From positions 1 through 36,986 of the forward strand of contig JACPWG010000052.1 of the NCBI GenBank assembly GCA_016197205.1: DNA of 36,986 bases, given 5' to 3'. The first letter of the stretch is position 1. The number at the start of each line of letters is the position of its first letter. Source of the stretch: Planctomycetota bacterium. Its GTDB lineage: Bacteria > Planctomycetota > MHYJ01 > WSZJ01 > JACPWG01. A program made the translations under genes and the position numbers. The notes under the pieces were generated by a model. That model ran no database searches. It had not been told where the DNA came from and was given only the letters and a program-made list of their open reading frames with translations. Positions 8,501-15,116 of the stretch are shown one piece after another.

Positions 8501-9456
8501 CCGTCCGGAAAGCGGGCGTCGGCGGGCGGGTGCACCTGGTGGTGCGGGACGCGGGCGGGCGGGAGCTGCGGAAGTCCGTCACCCTCGGTCCGACCTGGTT
8601 GTGCGCGGTCCGTGAGGACCCGCAGGCGGGAGCGGAGGTCGGGGGAGGCGCGCCGCCGGAGGAATTCCTGCTGGAGCCGGCGGAGCTGCCGGTGCTGCCG
8701 AACGACACGCCGCCCGTGGACATCCTGATTCGCCTGCGAAACCGACATTTCGGGCTGGAGGACTCGGTTCACGACGTGGAGGCGAGTCTGGTCGGACCTT
8801 TCGGCGAGAGTCTTCCGAAAGCGCTCCGGCCGGAACGCGTGGACTGTTCGGCGAAGCGGGAAGTGGTGCCCTTCGGTTGCAGGCTGGGGGTCGACGGGCC
8901 CGACGCCTTCTGGAAACCCGGCGTCTGGCAACTGCTGATCCGCGTGGACGGCATGGTGCTTCGGAAGCTCGACTGCTTCCGCGTGGAGGAAGCGCCGTGG
9001 GTCGCCTGCAAGGCCTGCGGCGGCTCGGGCGCGTGCGCGCGATGTCGGGGGACGCTGCGCGTGTCCTGTCCGCGCTGCGCGGGGACGCGCGCGGTGGACG
9101 TGCCGTCCGCGTGCCCGGACTGCCAGGGCACGGGGCTCCGGTCGTGCACCCGTTGCAACGGGAAGGGGGTGGAGCGCTGTCCCAAGTGCAATGGGTCCGG
9201 CCGGGGCCCGGTGACGATCCTGGGCCACAATCTGCCCTGCAACGATTGCCAGGGAAAGGGCCTCCTTGTCTGCGGCGCTTGTCGGGGCCAGCGGGGGCCC
9301 TCCTGTCCAACCTGCAAAGGCGCGGGTCGCCTGGCCGGGGGCGCTCGGGATACGTGTCCGCAGTGCAAGGGACTGGGCAGCGCCCCGTGTTCCCTGTGCG
9401 CCGGCACGGGCAAGTGCGGGGAATGCAGGGGACTGGGTCGCGTGAAGCCGAAATGA
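5542..9456 (+). CDS. Transmembrane Ser/Thr protein kinase with zinc ribbons, PDZ domain and DnaJ-type Cys-rich tail
   Basis: 1304 residues. Residues 8-31 form a zinc ribbon (CPKC, CPGC). Residues about 60-315 are a Hanks-type kinase, complete by eye: glycine loop GVGGMA (G73-A78), K95 in ALKVL, HRDMKPSN (H186-R187-D188), DFG at 206-208 and APE at 237-239. A second zinc ribbon pair (four CxxC) lies at 411-453. A Pro/Ala linker leads to one membrane helix at about 608-627. The part after it would lie outside the cytoplasmic membrane: coiled helices (about 670-900), a PDZ domain (about 920-1015), a beta-rich stretch, and from 1156 a run of twelve CxxC motifs, several as CxxCxGxG as in the zinc domain of DnaJ. 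Start chosen at ATG 5542 because CPKC follows at once; the reading frame is open far upstream but overlaps rimO. Substrate unknown; the order of domains suggests sensing or chaperone-like binding of unfolded envelope proteins, which is inference. Confidence 0.92.
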   Translation: MPEHDIACPKCKGPLPRPREAKTTTVKCPGCGSSVTIQFAAPAPAPRRPSEAEGVALPVGTVLGGFRVDAPLGVGGMATVYRASQLSLQRPVALKVLPQGLARDPQFVARFDRESAILASLSHPNIITIYDRGVDKGHYFFAMELVDGATLRELINRKQVRTEDAFRVVSEVCDALGYAHQRGVIHRDMKPSNVLLDRDGRVKVADFGIAHLARGGEDVVSQLTMTNARMGTQHYMAPEQQFDARSVDARADIYAVGVMFYELLTGQLPLGSFDLPSQRLPGLDARVDEVIQRSLKTDPAQRFQSPSEIMTVLRAIRAGTSTGLPAAGATAVGRTDPPAGRGAGKSTSASGAAGLRPHHTAPTVLAPPEAAGPDFGPSARSERAGAGEGGVDRQTTHTAPSGTTSSPGERCPRCQYLNRVGGRVCLGCGASLVRACPRCKVESPLTAEVCVACGLAITQYLEETLTETRRSLDELEEWVQAGDYERAIVRLNDLLKTPGEEFASARERARRRLAEVKELAEGVVRAAASKARATAALRVAPATEGAAAAPRVGPTVESEATRAPPVPPALPAPPAPLPRPAALPALRAPAPPASPDGPGRRARRPVAARLALLLFLVATVFGAWSAKYLLPRRDDRAGERNGPAVPDAGKGAGPSQARGPGESQEPPPPAKLNLAAARIAVAAAEVVAKTQDHVAARAAWQEVRARYGQEPEFRRAAEEGLASLDRVEAAELRGQREAAGKEAEKRLAEAEAAYAEGRTTEAVALFEALARDFPTDEAAGKASARAQRIATELKGAAALEAEVKNALEGRRFRAARELVLRLRKEFPKGPHVGRAVLSEEAASTGISVAEGALAAAGELVKRGKFDEAAKAYDDLEKYPEWSDSVQAGRVALAGAREAASARAATEARAAALARAKANPLVLLGVALSGRPGLGAQVEPEAGASAGGLRVRRIVPGSAAEEAGLASSQVITRVDDQPVVRPQDLAAAVRKAGVGGRVHLVVRDAGGRELRKSVTLGPTWLCAVREDPQAGAEVGGGAPPEEFLLEPAELPVLPNDTPPVDILIRLRNRHFGLEDSVHDVEASLVGPFGESLPKALRPERVDCSAKREVVPFGCRLGVDGPDAFWKPGVWQLLIRVDGMVLRKLDCFRVEEAPWVACKACGGSGACARCRGTLRVSCPRCAGTRAVDVPSACPDCQGTGLRSCTRCNGKGVERCPKCNGSGRGPVTILGHNLPCNDCQGKGLLVCGACRGQRGPSCPTCKGAGRLAGGARDTCPQCKGLGSAPCSLCAGTGKCGECRGLGRVKPK

Positions 9457-9541
9457 GACCGGCGATGCCGTGCTCGAGCCCGGAACCGGGACGAGCCACC
9501 GATCTCAAAGCTCCAAATCAGGCGGTCACCCGAAACCGAAA

Positions 9542-9637
9542 CGAAACCACAGATTTCCCAGATTAACGGCGATTTCACAGATTCTTAATCTGTGAAATCC
9601 CGAAAAATCTGTGAAATCTGTGAAATCTGTGGTTTCG
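9542..9637. repeat. Nested inverted-repeat element
   Basis: The outer arms 9542-9557 and 9622-9637 are a perfect 16-base inverted repeat (CGAAACCACAGATTTC). Inside them, 9571-9583 and 9587-9599 form a perfect 13-base hairpin (GATTTCACAGATT) with a 3-base loop. It is AT-rich against the GC-rich background. A related element is at 23441-23673. The rest of the gap 9457-9733 contains no gene that I can see. Confidence 0.88.
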
Positions 9638-9733
9638 AAAATCCGGCCTCGCGAATAGCTCGAAGAGACTACCAGAAGCTGCCTCGTAGGGCTCCAAACT
9701 CCAATCTCCATTCTCCACCGCGTCGGATCGCCG

Positions 9734-10393
9734 ATGAACCTCCCGAACAAGATCACCTTGGGTCGCCTGCTGGTCTCGGCGATCTATTTCCTTTTGCTCT
9801 CGCTCGTGGACATTTCCGCCGGCGCCGCCGCGTCGGCGCTCCCGGCCAACCAACTGTTGCTGAACGGGGCGATCGTGCTGTTCCTCGTGGCGGCCCTCAC
9901 CGACATGCTGGACGGCTACCTGGCCCGAAAATACGGGATGGTCACCGATTTCGGCCGCGTGATGGATCCCTTCGTGGACAAGATCCTCGTGTGCGGCTCG
10001 ATGGCCTACCTGTTGACCTTTCCCGAGATCGCGCGGTACCAGCCGGCCTGGATGGTGGCCCTCGTGCTCGGCCGGGAGTTCCTGATCTCGGGCATCCGCG
10101 GCGTGGCGGAGGGGCGCGGGATCGCGTTCGGGGCGAAGCCCGGCGGCAAGCTGAAGATGACGGTGCAGTGTACGGCGATCGCTACGTCGCTCTTTTTTTA
10201 CACGCACTTCCAGGACCAGCTCTGGTGCCGCTGGCTCACCGCCGGCCTCTTTTGGGCGAGCCTGGGCATCACGGTGGGCTCGGCGCTCCCGTACCTGCGC
10301 GATGCGCGCGCGATCTTCCGTCAGGACCTCGGTGCGGCCGAACCCCCCGGCGCGCTGACCCAGGTCGGCGGCGGGGTCGAGACCCGCCGATGA
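9734..10393 (+). CDS. pgsA: CDP-diacylglycerol-glycerol-3-phosphate 3-phosphatidyltransferase
   Basis: 219 residues. The enzyme exchanges CMP of CDP-diacylglycerol for glycerol 3-phosphate, the committed step to phosphatidylglycerol, in the cytoplasmic membrane. The CDP-alcohol phosphotransferase signature is complete: D57-x2-D60-G61-x2-A64-R65-x8-G74-x3-D78-x3-D82. Hydrophobic segments are visible at about 10-27, 42-58, 88-105 and in the C-terminal half. An insert after residue 25 makes the first loop longer than usual. The stop overlaps the next start as ATGA, so it should be translated together with pgpA, which acts on its product. ATG 9734 begins the usual MNLPNKIT start. Confidence 0.95.
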   Translation: MNLPNKITLGRLLVSAIYFLLLSLVDISAGAAASALPANQLLLNGAIVLFLVAALTDMLDGYLARKYGMVTDFGRVMDPFVDKILVCGSMAYLLTFPEIARYQPAWMVALVLGREFLISGIRGVAEGRGIAFGAKPGGKLKMTVQCTAIATSLFFYTHFQDQLWCRWLTAGLFWASLGITVGSALPYLRDARAIFRQDLGAAEPPGALTQVGGGVETRR

Positions 10394-10908
10394 CGGAGAC
10401 TTCCCCCCCGGCGCGCGCCCGCCCGAGACCGCGAGGAGCGGGGGAGTGGGTCCGCGCCGCGCTCCTCACGGCGGGCTTCGCGGGGTACTCTCCGTGGTTC
10501 CCCGGCACGTGCGGCACCGCCGTCGCCCTCGGGGTCTACCTCGGCGTGCGCACGTTTCCGGCCTCGCTCCTCCTGCCGGCGTGCCTGGTCGTGGCGCTCG
10601 CGGCCACGGCGGGTTGCGTGCTCCTGGGGCCATGGGCGGAGCGGTTCTTCGGCAGGAAGGACCCGCAAGCGGTCGTGCTCGACGAGGTCGCGGGCTTCTT
10701 TCTCGCCGTGGCCGGCGTGGAGCCTCGACTCGGCGGCGGCTGGGTGCTCGCGTGCTTCGTCCTCTTCCGGTTCTTCGACATGGCGAAGCCGCTCGGCATC
10801 CGTCGGTTGCAGGCCTTGCCGGCCGGCTGGGGGATCGCGGTGGACGACCTCGTGGCCGCCCTATACGCGAACCTGCTGGTCCAGGTGCTGGGAGGCGTCC
10901 TATCGTAG
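10390..10908 (+). CDS. pgpA: Phosphatidylglycerophosphatase A
   Basis: 172 residues. It removes phosphate from phosphatidylglycerophosphate to give phosphatidylglycerol. Family motifs are clear: PGTCGT near residue 40, DPQAVVLDEVAG at about 95-106, FRFFDMAKP at about 130 and GWGIAVDDLVAA near 150. Several hydrophobic helices fit a membrane enzyme. The first 17 residues are Pro/Arg-rich and probably cytoplasmic. The start ATG at 10390 overlaps the pgsA stop; the two genes act in consecutive steps, which supports both calls. About 160 bases follow to the next gene, holding its promoter. Confidence 0.93.
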   Translation: MTETSPPARARPRPRGAGEWVRAALLTAGFAGYSPWFPGTCGTAVALGVYLGVRTFPASLLLPACLVVALAATAGCVLLGPWAERFFGRKDPQAVVLDEVAGFFLAVAGVEPRLGGGWVLACFVLFRFFDMAKPLGIRRLQALPAGWGIAVDDLVAALYANLLVQVLGGVLS

Positions 10909-10972
10909 CGGCGGGTCGCGTAACGGGGCCTTCCGTTCGGCCGCTCCGAGCGCACGAAAGCCCCAAAAGTTC

Positions 10973-11002
10973 TTGACTCGCCGAGTCTCCGGGCGATATA
11001 TA
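10973..11002 (+). promoter_or_regulatory. Candidate sigma70-like promoter of the partner-switching operon
   Basis: TTGACT at 10973-10978, an 18-base spacer, and TATATA at 10997-11002, in an otherwise GC-rich gap. The spacer begins inside GACTCG-C-CGAGTC (10975-10987), a small inverted repeat overlapping the -35 box that could be an operator. The transcript would start about 60 bases before the GTG at 11071. Confidence 0.6.
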
Positions 11003-11070
11003 CAGGCGTTCCGGGCTTCGCTTTCGACGCGCCCCGGAACCCCCTCCCCTCCGATGCGAGCATCCTGCCC

Positions 11071-13008
11071 GTGGACAGACCGACACGGAAATTCGGCGGC
11101 CGCGCAACCCCTGCCGGCGGTAAGCCTTCCGTGCCGGCTCCTGGGGCGCCGCCCAGCGCGCGTCGCGCCCCGCCCGCGCGCGGTCCCGCCCGTGGACCGG
11201 CCAAGCCGCAGCGAGAGGAGGAGCCGGAGGAGCTGGGCTCCCACCTCGAGCAGATGGTCGCGGACGAGGACGCCGCGCCGGAGCGCACCAGCGCCGAGAT
11301 CAAACCCACCGGGATGTCCCTCGGCATCAAGTTCGCCTGCATGATCGCGGGCACGGTCGCCGGCGCCTCGCTCCTGCTCATCCTCTTCGCCCGCGGCGGC
11401 ACGAGCCAGGCGGTCGACGAGGAGATCAACGACGCCGGCGTGCGCATGGTCAAAGTCCTCGGGTCGCTCGACTTTTCGTTCTGGGTCGAGGTCGGGAGCG
11501 GCAGCAGTCCGGCCGGTCAGAAAATGCTCCAGAAGGTCAAGGACATCCTCCAGAGCGTCGGGAAGACAATCACCAAAAAGCCGCCGTCCACGCCGCAAGA
11601 AAAGACGGAACAGGACGACGCGGTCAACGACCTTACGAAGGCGTTCGAGGACATCCAGAAGGCGGTCAATTCGCAGACGAGCGAGGACCCACTTGCCCGG
11701 ATGGGCGACGCCGAGGTGGCAAAGACCATGGGGGTGCGCAATCCCGACGTAATCGACCTGGTCATCACCCAGGACAAGAATGGTCAGAAACAGGCCGTCT
11801 GCCAGATGAAGAAGGGGGCGTCGATCAGCCTCCCCGGCCGGCGCAAGATCGCCGACTCGGACGGCGTGGAGATCCACGAGGCGTCCTACAGCTCCCAGAC
11901 CTTCAGCGGGCGCGCTCGCTCGTTCACGAAGCCCGTCCTCAACAAGCAGGGGATCGAGGAAGGGCAGGTCGTCCTCTTCCTTTCCGCGCGGAAGATCGAC
12001 GAAGTGCAGTCGAAAATGATGAGCGCACTTCTGATTCCCGGCGCGCTCGCCGTGGCCATCGGCGCCGTCGTCGGGTTCTTCCTGGCGTCCTTCGTTACGA
12101 AGCCCGTGAAGGTGCTCATCCACGACATCCAGGCGGTCGCCGAAGGGGACCTCGGCCATCAGACGAAGGCCCACTCCGCGGACGAGATCGGGATCGTGGC
12201 GAAGGCCTTCAACTCGATGACGCGGAGCCTGCAGGTCGCGCACGAGGCCGAGCTGTCGGCGAAGGCGCTCGAGCACGAGCTGAACATCGCGACGGAGATC
12301 CAGTCGAACCTCCTGCCGCGCAAGATCCCGAAGATCCCCGGCTTCGACATCTCCGCCTACTATCGCCCCTCGAAGGAAGTCGGCGGCGACTACTACGACT
12401 TCATCCCGATCGACGCGGACAACCTCGGCATCGTGGTCGCGGACGTATCGGGCAAGGGCATCCCGGGCTCGATGGTCATGACCATGGCGCGGAGCCTGCT
12501 GCGGATGGAAGCCGAGCGCAACCTGTCGACCGCGGACACGCTGGTCAAGACGAACCGGATCCTGGCGAAGGACATCCGCCGCGGCATGTTCGTCACGGCC
12601 ATGTACATGATCCTGAACGTGAAGACCCGCACGCTGCTCGTGTCGAGCGCCGGGCACAACCCGTTGCACGTCTGGCGCGGAAAGACGCGGACCTACGAAC
12701 TGATCAACCCCAACGGGATCGCCCTGGGCTTCGACAAGGGGCCGATCTTCGAGCGGACGGTGAAGGAGCAGCGCATCCAGCTCTATCCGGGGGACCGGTT
12801 CACCGGGTATACGGACGGGGTGGTGGAGGCGATGAACGCCACAAACGACGAGTTCGGGGACGAACGCTTCTTCCAGCTCTGCCAGAAGCTGGCGGAGAAG
12901 GACTCGAACCAGCTCATCAACGTAGTCGTGAAGGAGCTGGACGAGCACAAGGGCAGCGCCCCGCAGCACGACGACATCACGCTCTTGACCTTCCGTTTGG
13001 CGCCGTAG
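11071..13008 (+). CDS. Membrane HAMP-SpoIIE/PP2C phosphatase (RsbU-like)
   Basis: 645 residues. A Pro/Ala/Arg-rich cytoplasmic N-terminus (1-80) precedes membrane helix 1 (about 84-103), an extracytoplasmic sensor region (about 105-315), helix 2 (about 317-343), a HAMP domain (about 344-396) and a SpoIIE-type phosphatase (about 400-645). Metal-binding positions are present: D440 in GGDYYDF, D458 in VVADVSGKG, D582 in YTDGVVEAM and D634/D635 in DDITLL. The family dephosphorylates RsbV/SpoIIAA-type proteins, releasing a partner switch. The RsbW-like and RsbV-like genes directly downstream are its likely partners. GTG at 11071 is the assumed start; M62 (11254) is an alternative. The ligand of the sensor region is unknown. 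Confidence 0.92.
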   Translation: MDRPTRKFGGRATPAGGKPSVPAPGAPPSARRAPPARGPARGPAKPQREEEPEELGSHLEQMVADEDAAPERTSAEIKPTGMSLGIKFACMIAGTVAGASLLLILFARGGTSQAVDEEINDAGVRMVKVLGSLDFSFWVEVGSGSSPAGQKMLQKVKDILQSVGKTITKKPPSTPQEKTEQDDAVNDLTKAFEDIQKAVNSQTSEDPLARMGDAEVAKTMGVRNPDVIDLVITQDKNGQKQAVCQMKKGASISLPGRRKIADSDGVEIHEASYSSQTFSGRARSFTKPVLNKQGIEEGQVVLFLSARKIDEVQSKMMSALLIPGALAVAIGAVVGFFLASFVTKPVKVLIHDIQAVAEGDLGHQTKAHSADEIGIVAKAFNSMTRSLQVAHEAELSAKALEHELNIATEIQSNLLPRKIPKIPGFDISAYYRPSKEVGGDYYDFIPIDADNLGIVVADVSGKGIPGSMVMTMARSLLRMEAERNLSTADTLVKTNRILAKDIRRGMFVTAMYMILNVKTRTLLVSSAGHNPLHVWRGKTRTYELINPNGIALGFDKGPIFERTVKEQRIQLYPGDRFTGYTDGVVEAMNATNDEFGDERFFQLCQKLAEKDSNQLINVVVKELDEHKGSAPQHDDITLLTFRLAP

Positions 13009-13029
13009 CCCCCCTCACGGGAGCAGGGA

Positions 13030-13491
13030 ATGTCCGGAGAAGTCTACCGCGACCGGATCATCATCTCGAACGACACGCGCTTTCTGAGCCTGGCGCGCGA
13101 GTTCATCGCGAGGATGATCCGTGTCTCCGAAATCAACAAGGTGGACGAGAGCAAGATCATTCTCGCCGTGGACGAGGCGGTGACGAACATCATCGAGCAC
13201 GGCTACGAGAGCCAGAAGGACGGCACGATCGAGATGGAGATTGAGGCGGCCCCCGACATTTTCCGCGTCGTCATCCGCGACTCCGGGAAGGAGTTCGACC
13301 CCAACTCGATCAAAGACCCGGACATGACCGACCACGTGAAGAAGGGGAAGAAGAAGGGGCTCGGCATCTTCCTCATGCGTCAGATCATGGACGAGGTGAA
13401 GTACGTCTTCAAGGAGGGCGTGCAGAACGAACTGATCCTCGTGAAGCATTTGAAGAAGCCGGGGGGGGCGGCGCCCGGACCGAAGGTCTGA
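13030..13491 (+). CDS. Anti-sigma-factor-type Ser kinase, RsbW/SpoIIAB-like
   Basis: 153 residues of the HATPase_c_2 (GHKL) fold. N box DEAVTNIIEHGY with N53; G1 box RDSGKEFD (D84-G86); G2 box KKGLGIFLMRQIMDEV (from about 109). Such kinases bind a target (classically a sigma factor) and phosphorylate a STAS antagonist. It lies 21 bases after the phosphatase and 87 bases before the STAS gene, so all three are probably one operon. A GGGAG-AGGGA purine stretch just before ATG 13030 can serve as ribosome site. No sigma factor gene is in the window, so the real target may be elsewhere or not a sigma factor. Confidence 0.92.
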   Translation: MSGEVYRDRIIISNDTRFLSLAREFIARMIRVSEINKVDESKIILAVDEAVTNIIEHGYESQKDGTIEMEIEAAPDIFRVVIRDSGKEFDPNSIKDPDMTDHVKKGKKKGLGIFLMRQIMDEVKYVFKEGVQNELILVKHLKKPGGAAPGPKV

Positions 13492-13578
13492 GGCCGGAGC
13501 CGATGCCGGCCCTCGAAGCAAAATCCGCACCTGCCCCTCCGTGGGCGCTCCGATATGGAGGTGTGAAAGGAGAGCGAA

Positions 13579-13926
13579 ATGCCTGAGTTTCAGATCACCA
13601 CGCAGAAGCTGCAGAACGGGGTCATGTTCATCACCGTCAGCGGCTTCCTGGATGCGCACACCTTCGAGGAGATGGAGCGGACCATCAACGACCTCTTCGA
13701 GCGCAACATCTATCGCCTCGTGGTCGACCTCTCCCGCCTCGACTATATCTCGAGCGCGGGCGCGGGCGTCTTCATCGGCGCGATCGGCACCGCCCAGGAA
13801 AACGACGGCAACATCATCCTCATGCGCCCCTCCCCGAACGTGAAGGAGGTCTTCGACCTCCTCGGGCTGTCGCAGATCTTCACCTTCGCGGACGACATCG
13901 AGAACGCGGTCCGGAACTTCGCCTGA
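13579..13926 (+). CDS. Anti-sigma-factor antagonist (STAS, RsbV/SpoIIAA-like)
   Basis: 115 residues, one STAS domain. The signature VVDLSRLDYISSAGAGVFIG contains the expected phosphorylation site; by alignment with SpoIIAA it is S59. In the family, the RsbW-type kinase phosphorylates this serine and the SpoIIE-type phosphatase removes the phosphate, switching binding partner. A strong ribosome site, AAAGGAG, stands about 7 bases before ATG 13579, much better than those of the neighbouring genes, so this protein may be made in excess. The next gene starts only 2 bases after the stop. Confidence 0.94.
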   Translation: MPEFQITTQKLQNGVMFITVSGFLDAHTFEEMERTINDLFERNIYRLVVDLSRLDYISSAGAGVFIGAIGTAQENDGNIILMRPSPNVKEVFDLLGLSQIFTFADDIENAVRNFA

Positions 13927-13928
13927 CC

Positions 13929-14807
13929 GTGGTCTTCACCGAGGAGTTCATCCGGAGCCTCGAATATCTCTCGATCGTGGCGCGCAAGATCCTCTCCGGA
14001 CAGGAGCGCGCGGATCGCGAGAGCCTCCGGCGCGGCAGTTCGATCGAGTTCGCCGACCATCGCCGCTACACTCCCGGCGACGAGCTCCGGTATCTCGACT
14101 GGAACGTCTACGCGCGTCACGGCAAGCTCTTCGTCAAGCAGTTCAGCGCGGAAGAGAGCATCCACGTCCACGTCCTCCTCGACGCCAGCCGGTCGATGGC
14201 CGGCGGCACGGGCGCGAAAGGGGACTACGCGAAGCGCCTCGCCGCCGCGCTCGTCTACATCGGCCTCGCGCACTTCGACGCCGTCAGCCTCCTTCCCTTC
14301 GGCACCGCCCTCGGCGAGGGCGCACGCGGCCTCCGCGGCAAGCAGCGGATCTTCGACCTCCTCCCCGTCCTCGAACGCCTCCCCTTCGCCGGCGAAACCT
14401 CGTTCGAGCAGGCCTTCCGCTCGCCGCTCCCGCGCGGGCGCGATCGACGGATCGTGCTCGTCGTGTCCGACCTCTACGACCTCGAAGGCTACACGCGGGG
14501 GCTCAAGCTGCTCCTGGCGCAGGGCGCGCTGGTCCGCGTCCTCCACGTCGTGGAGGAGGCGGACCTCGAGCCGGGCAAGCTCGGGCGGCTGCGCCTCGTC
14601 GACCGGGAGACGCGGCGCTCGCGCGAACTGCTGCTCTCGCCGGAAACTCAGGAGCGGTACCGCCGGGTCCTCGAGGCCTGGCTGGAGGAGGTCGAGGCGT
14701 GGTGCCTCGCCGCCGAAATCGGGTATGCGCGCGTCTTGACGGCGGTGCCGCTGGAGAAGGTCGTCGTCGAGCTGCTCCGCCGAAAAGGCATACTGGATCG
14801 GCGGTGA
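13929..14807 (+). CDS. DUF58 family protein
   Basis: 292 residues. The DUF58 core is clear: SSIEFADHRRYTPGDELRYLDWNVYAR (about 37-63), KLFVKQF, then a VWA-like metal site DASRS (D85, S87, S89). DUF58 proteins usually sit with MoxR ATPases and BatA/BatB-type VWA proteins and are thought to act in envelope stress or protein maturation; no MoxR is in this window. GTG 13929 starts 2 bases after the STAS gene stop, which implies translational coupling with it. The placement links a partner switch to the DUF58/VWA pair, an unusual context. Well-supported family; exact role unknown. Confidence 0.9.
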   Translation: MVFTEEFIRSLEYLSIVARKILSGQERADRESLRRGSSIEFADHRRYTPGDELRYLDWNVYARHGKLFVKQFSAEESIHVHVLLDASRSMAGGTGAKGDYAKRLAAALVYIGLAHFDAVSLLPFGTALGEGARGLRGKQRIFDLLPVLERLPFAGETSFEQAFRSPLPRGRDRRIVLVVSDLYDLEGYTRGLKLLLAQGALVRVLHVVEEADLEPGKLGRLRLVDRETRRSRELLLSPETQERYRRVLEAWLEEVEAWCLAAEIGYARVLTAVPLEKVVVELLRRKGILDRR

Positions 14808-14842
14808 CGGGGCCGCCGAATGCCGAGTGACGAGGGCTCAAG

Positions 14843-15116
14843 GCTCAATTTTGAAACAAGGCTCAAGGTAGAATGTTCAGTTCGTGCCCGGGACCGAACA
14901 TCTCACTCGGGAATGAGAGTGGGCGCGCGAGGGCAAGGGTGAGGGCGCCGGCCTCGTGCGCTCGTGGGCAGAGGTCCACTCGAGATTGGCGCCGTTGAAA
15001 ATTGAGCATTGAGAATTGAGCCTTCGCCCATCGGTTTCGGGCTCGAGCGCCGACTTGGCAATTGATCGTTGAGCCTTGATTGAAAATTGAGCATTGAGAA
15101 TTGAGCCTTCGCCCAT
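14843..15116. repeat. AT-rich inverted and direct repeats before the VWA gene
   Basis: 14843-14866 and 15069-15092 are inverted copies matching at 22 of 24 positions (GCTCAATTTT..AA.CAAGGCTCAA). A 37-base direct repeat starting TTGAAAATTGAGC and ending CTTCGCCCAT is identical at 14995-15031 and 15080-15116. The gap 14808-15114 has no gene. The last bases of the second direct repeat supply the AT of the VWA gene start codon. Confidence 0.88.

Noticed and set aside
9542..9637. Possible CRISPR array from repeated AATCTGTGAAATC words
   Set aside because: Units are adjacent and inverted, without unique spacers of constant length.
10900..12969. Open frame of 689 codons opposite the HAMP phosphatase
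   Set aside because: Antisense mirror frame of a gene with clear SpoIIE motifs; no domain of its own.
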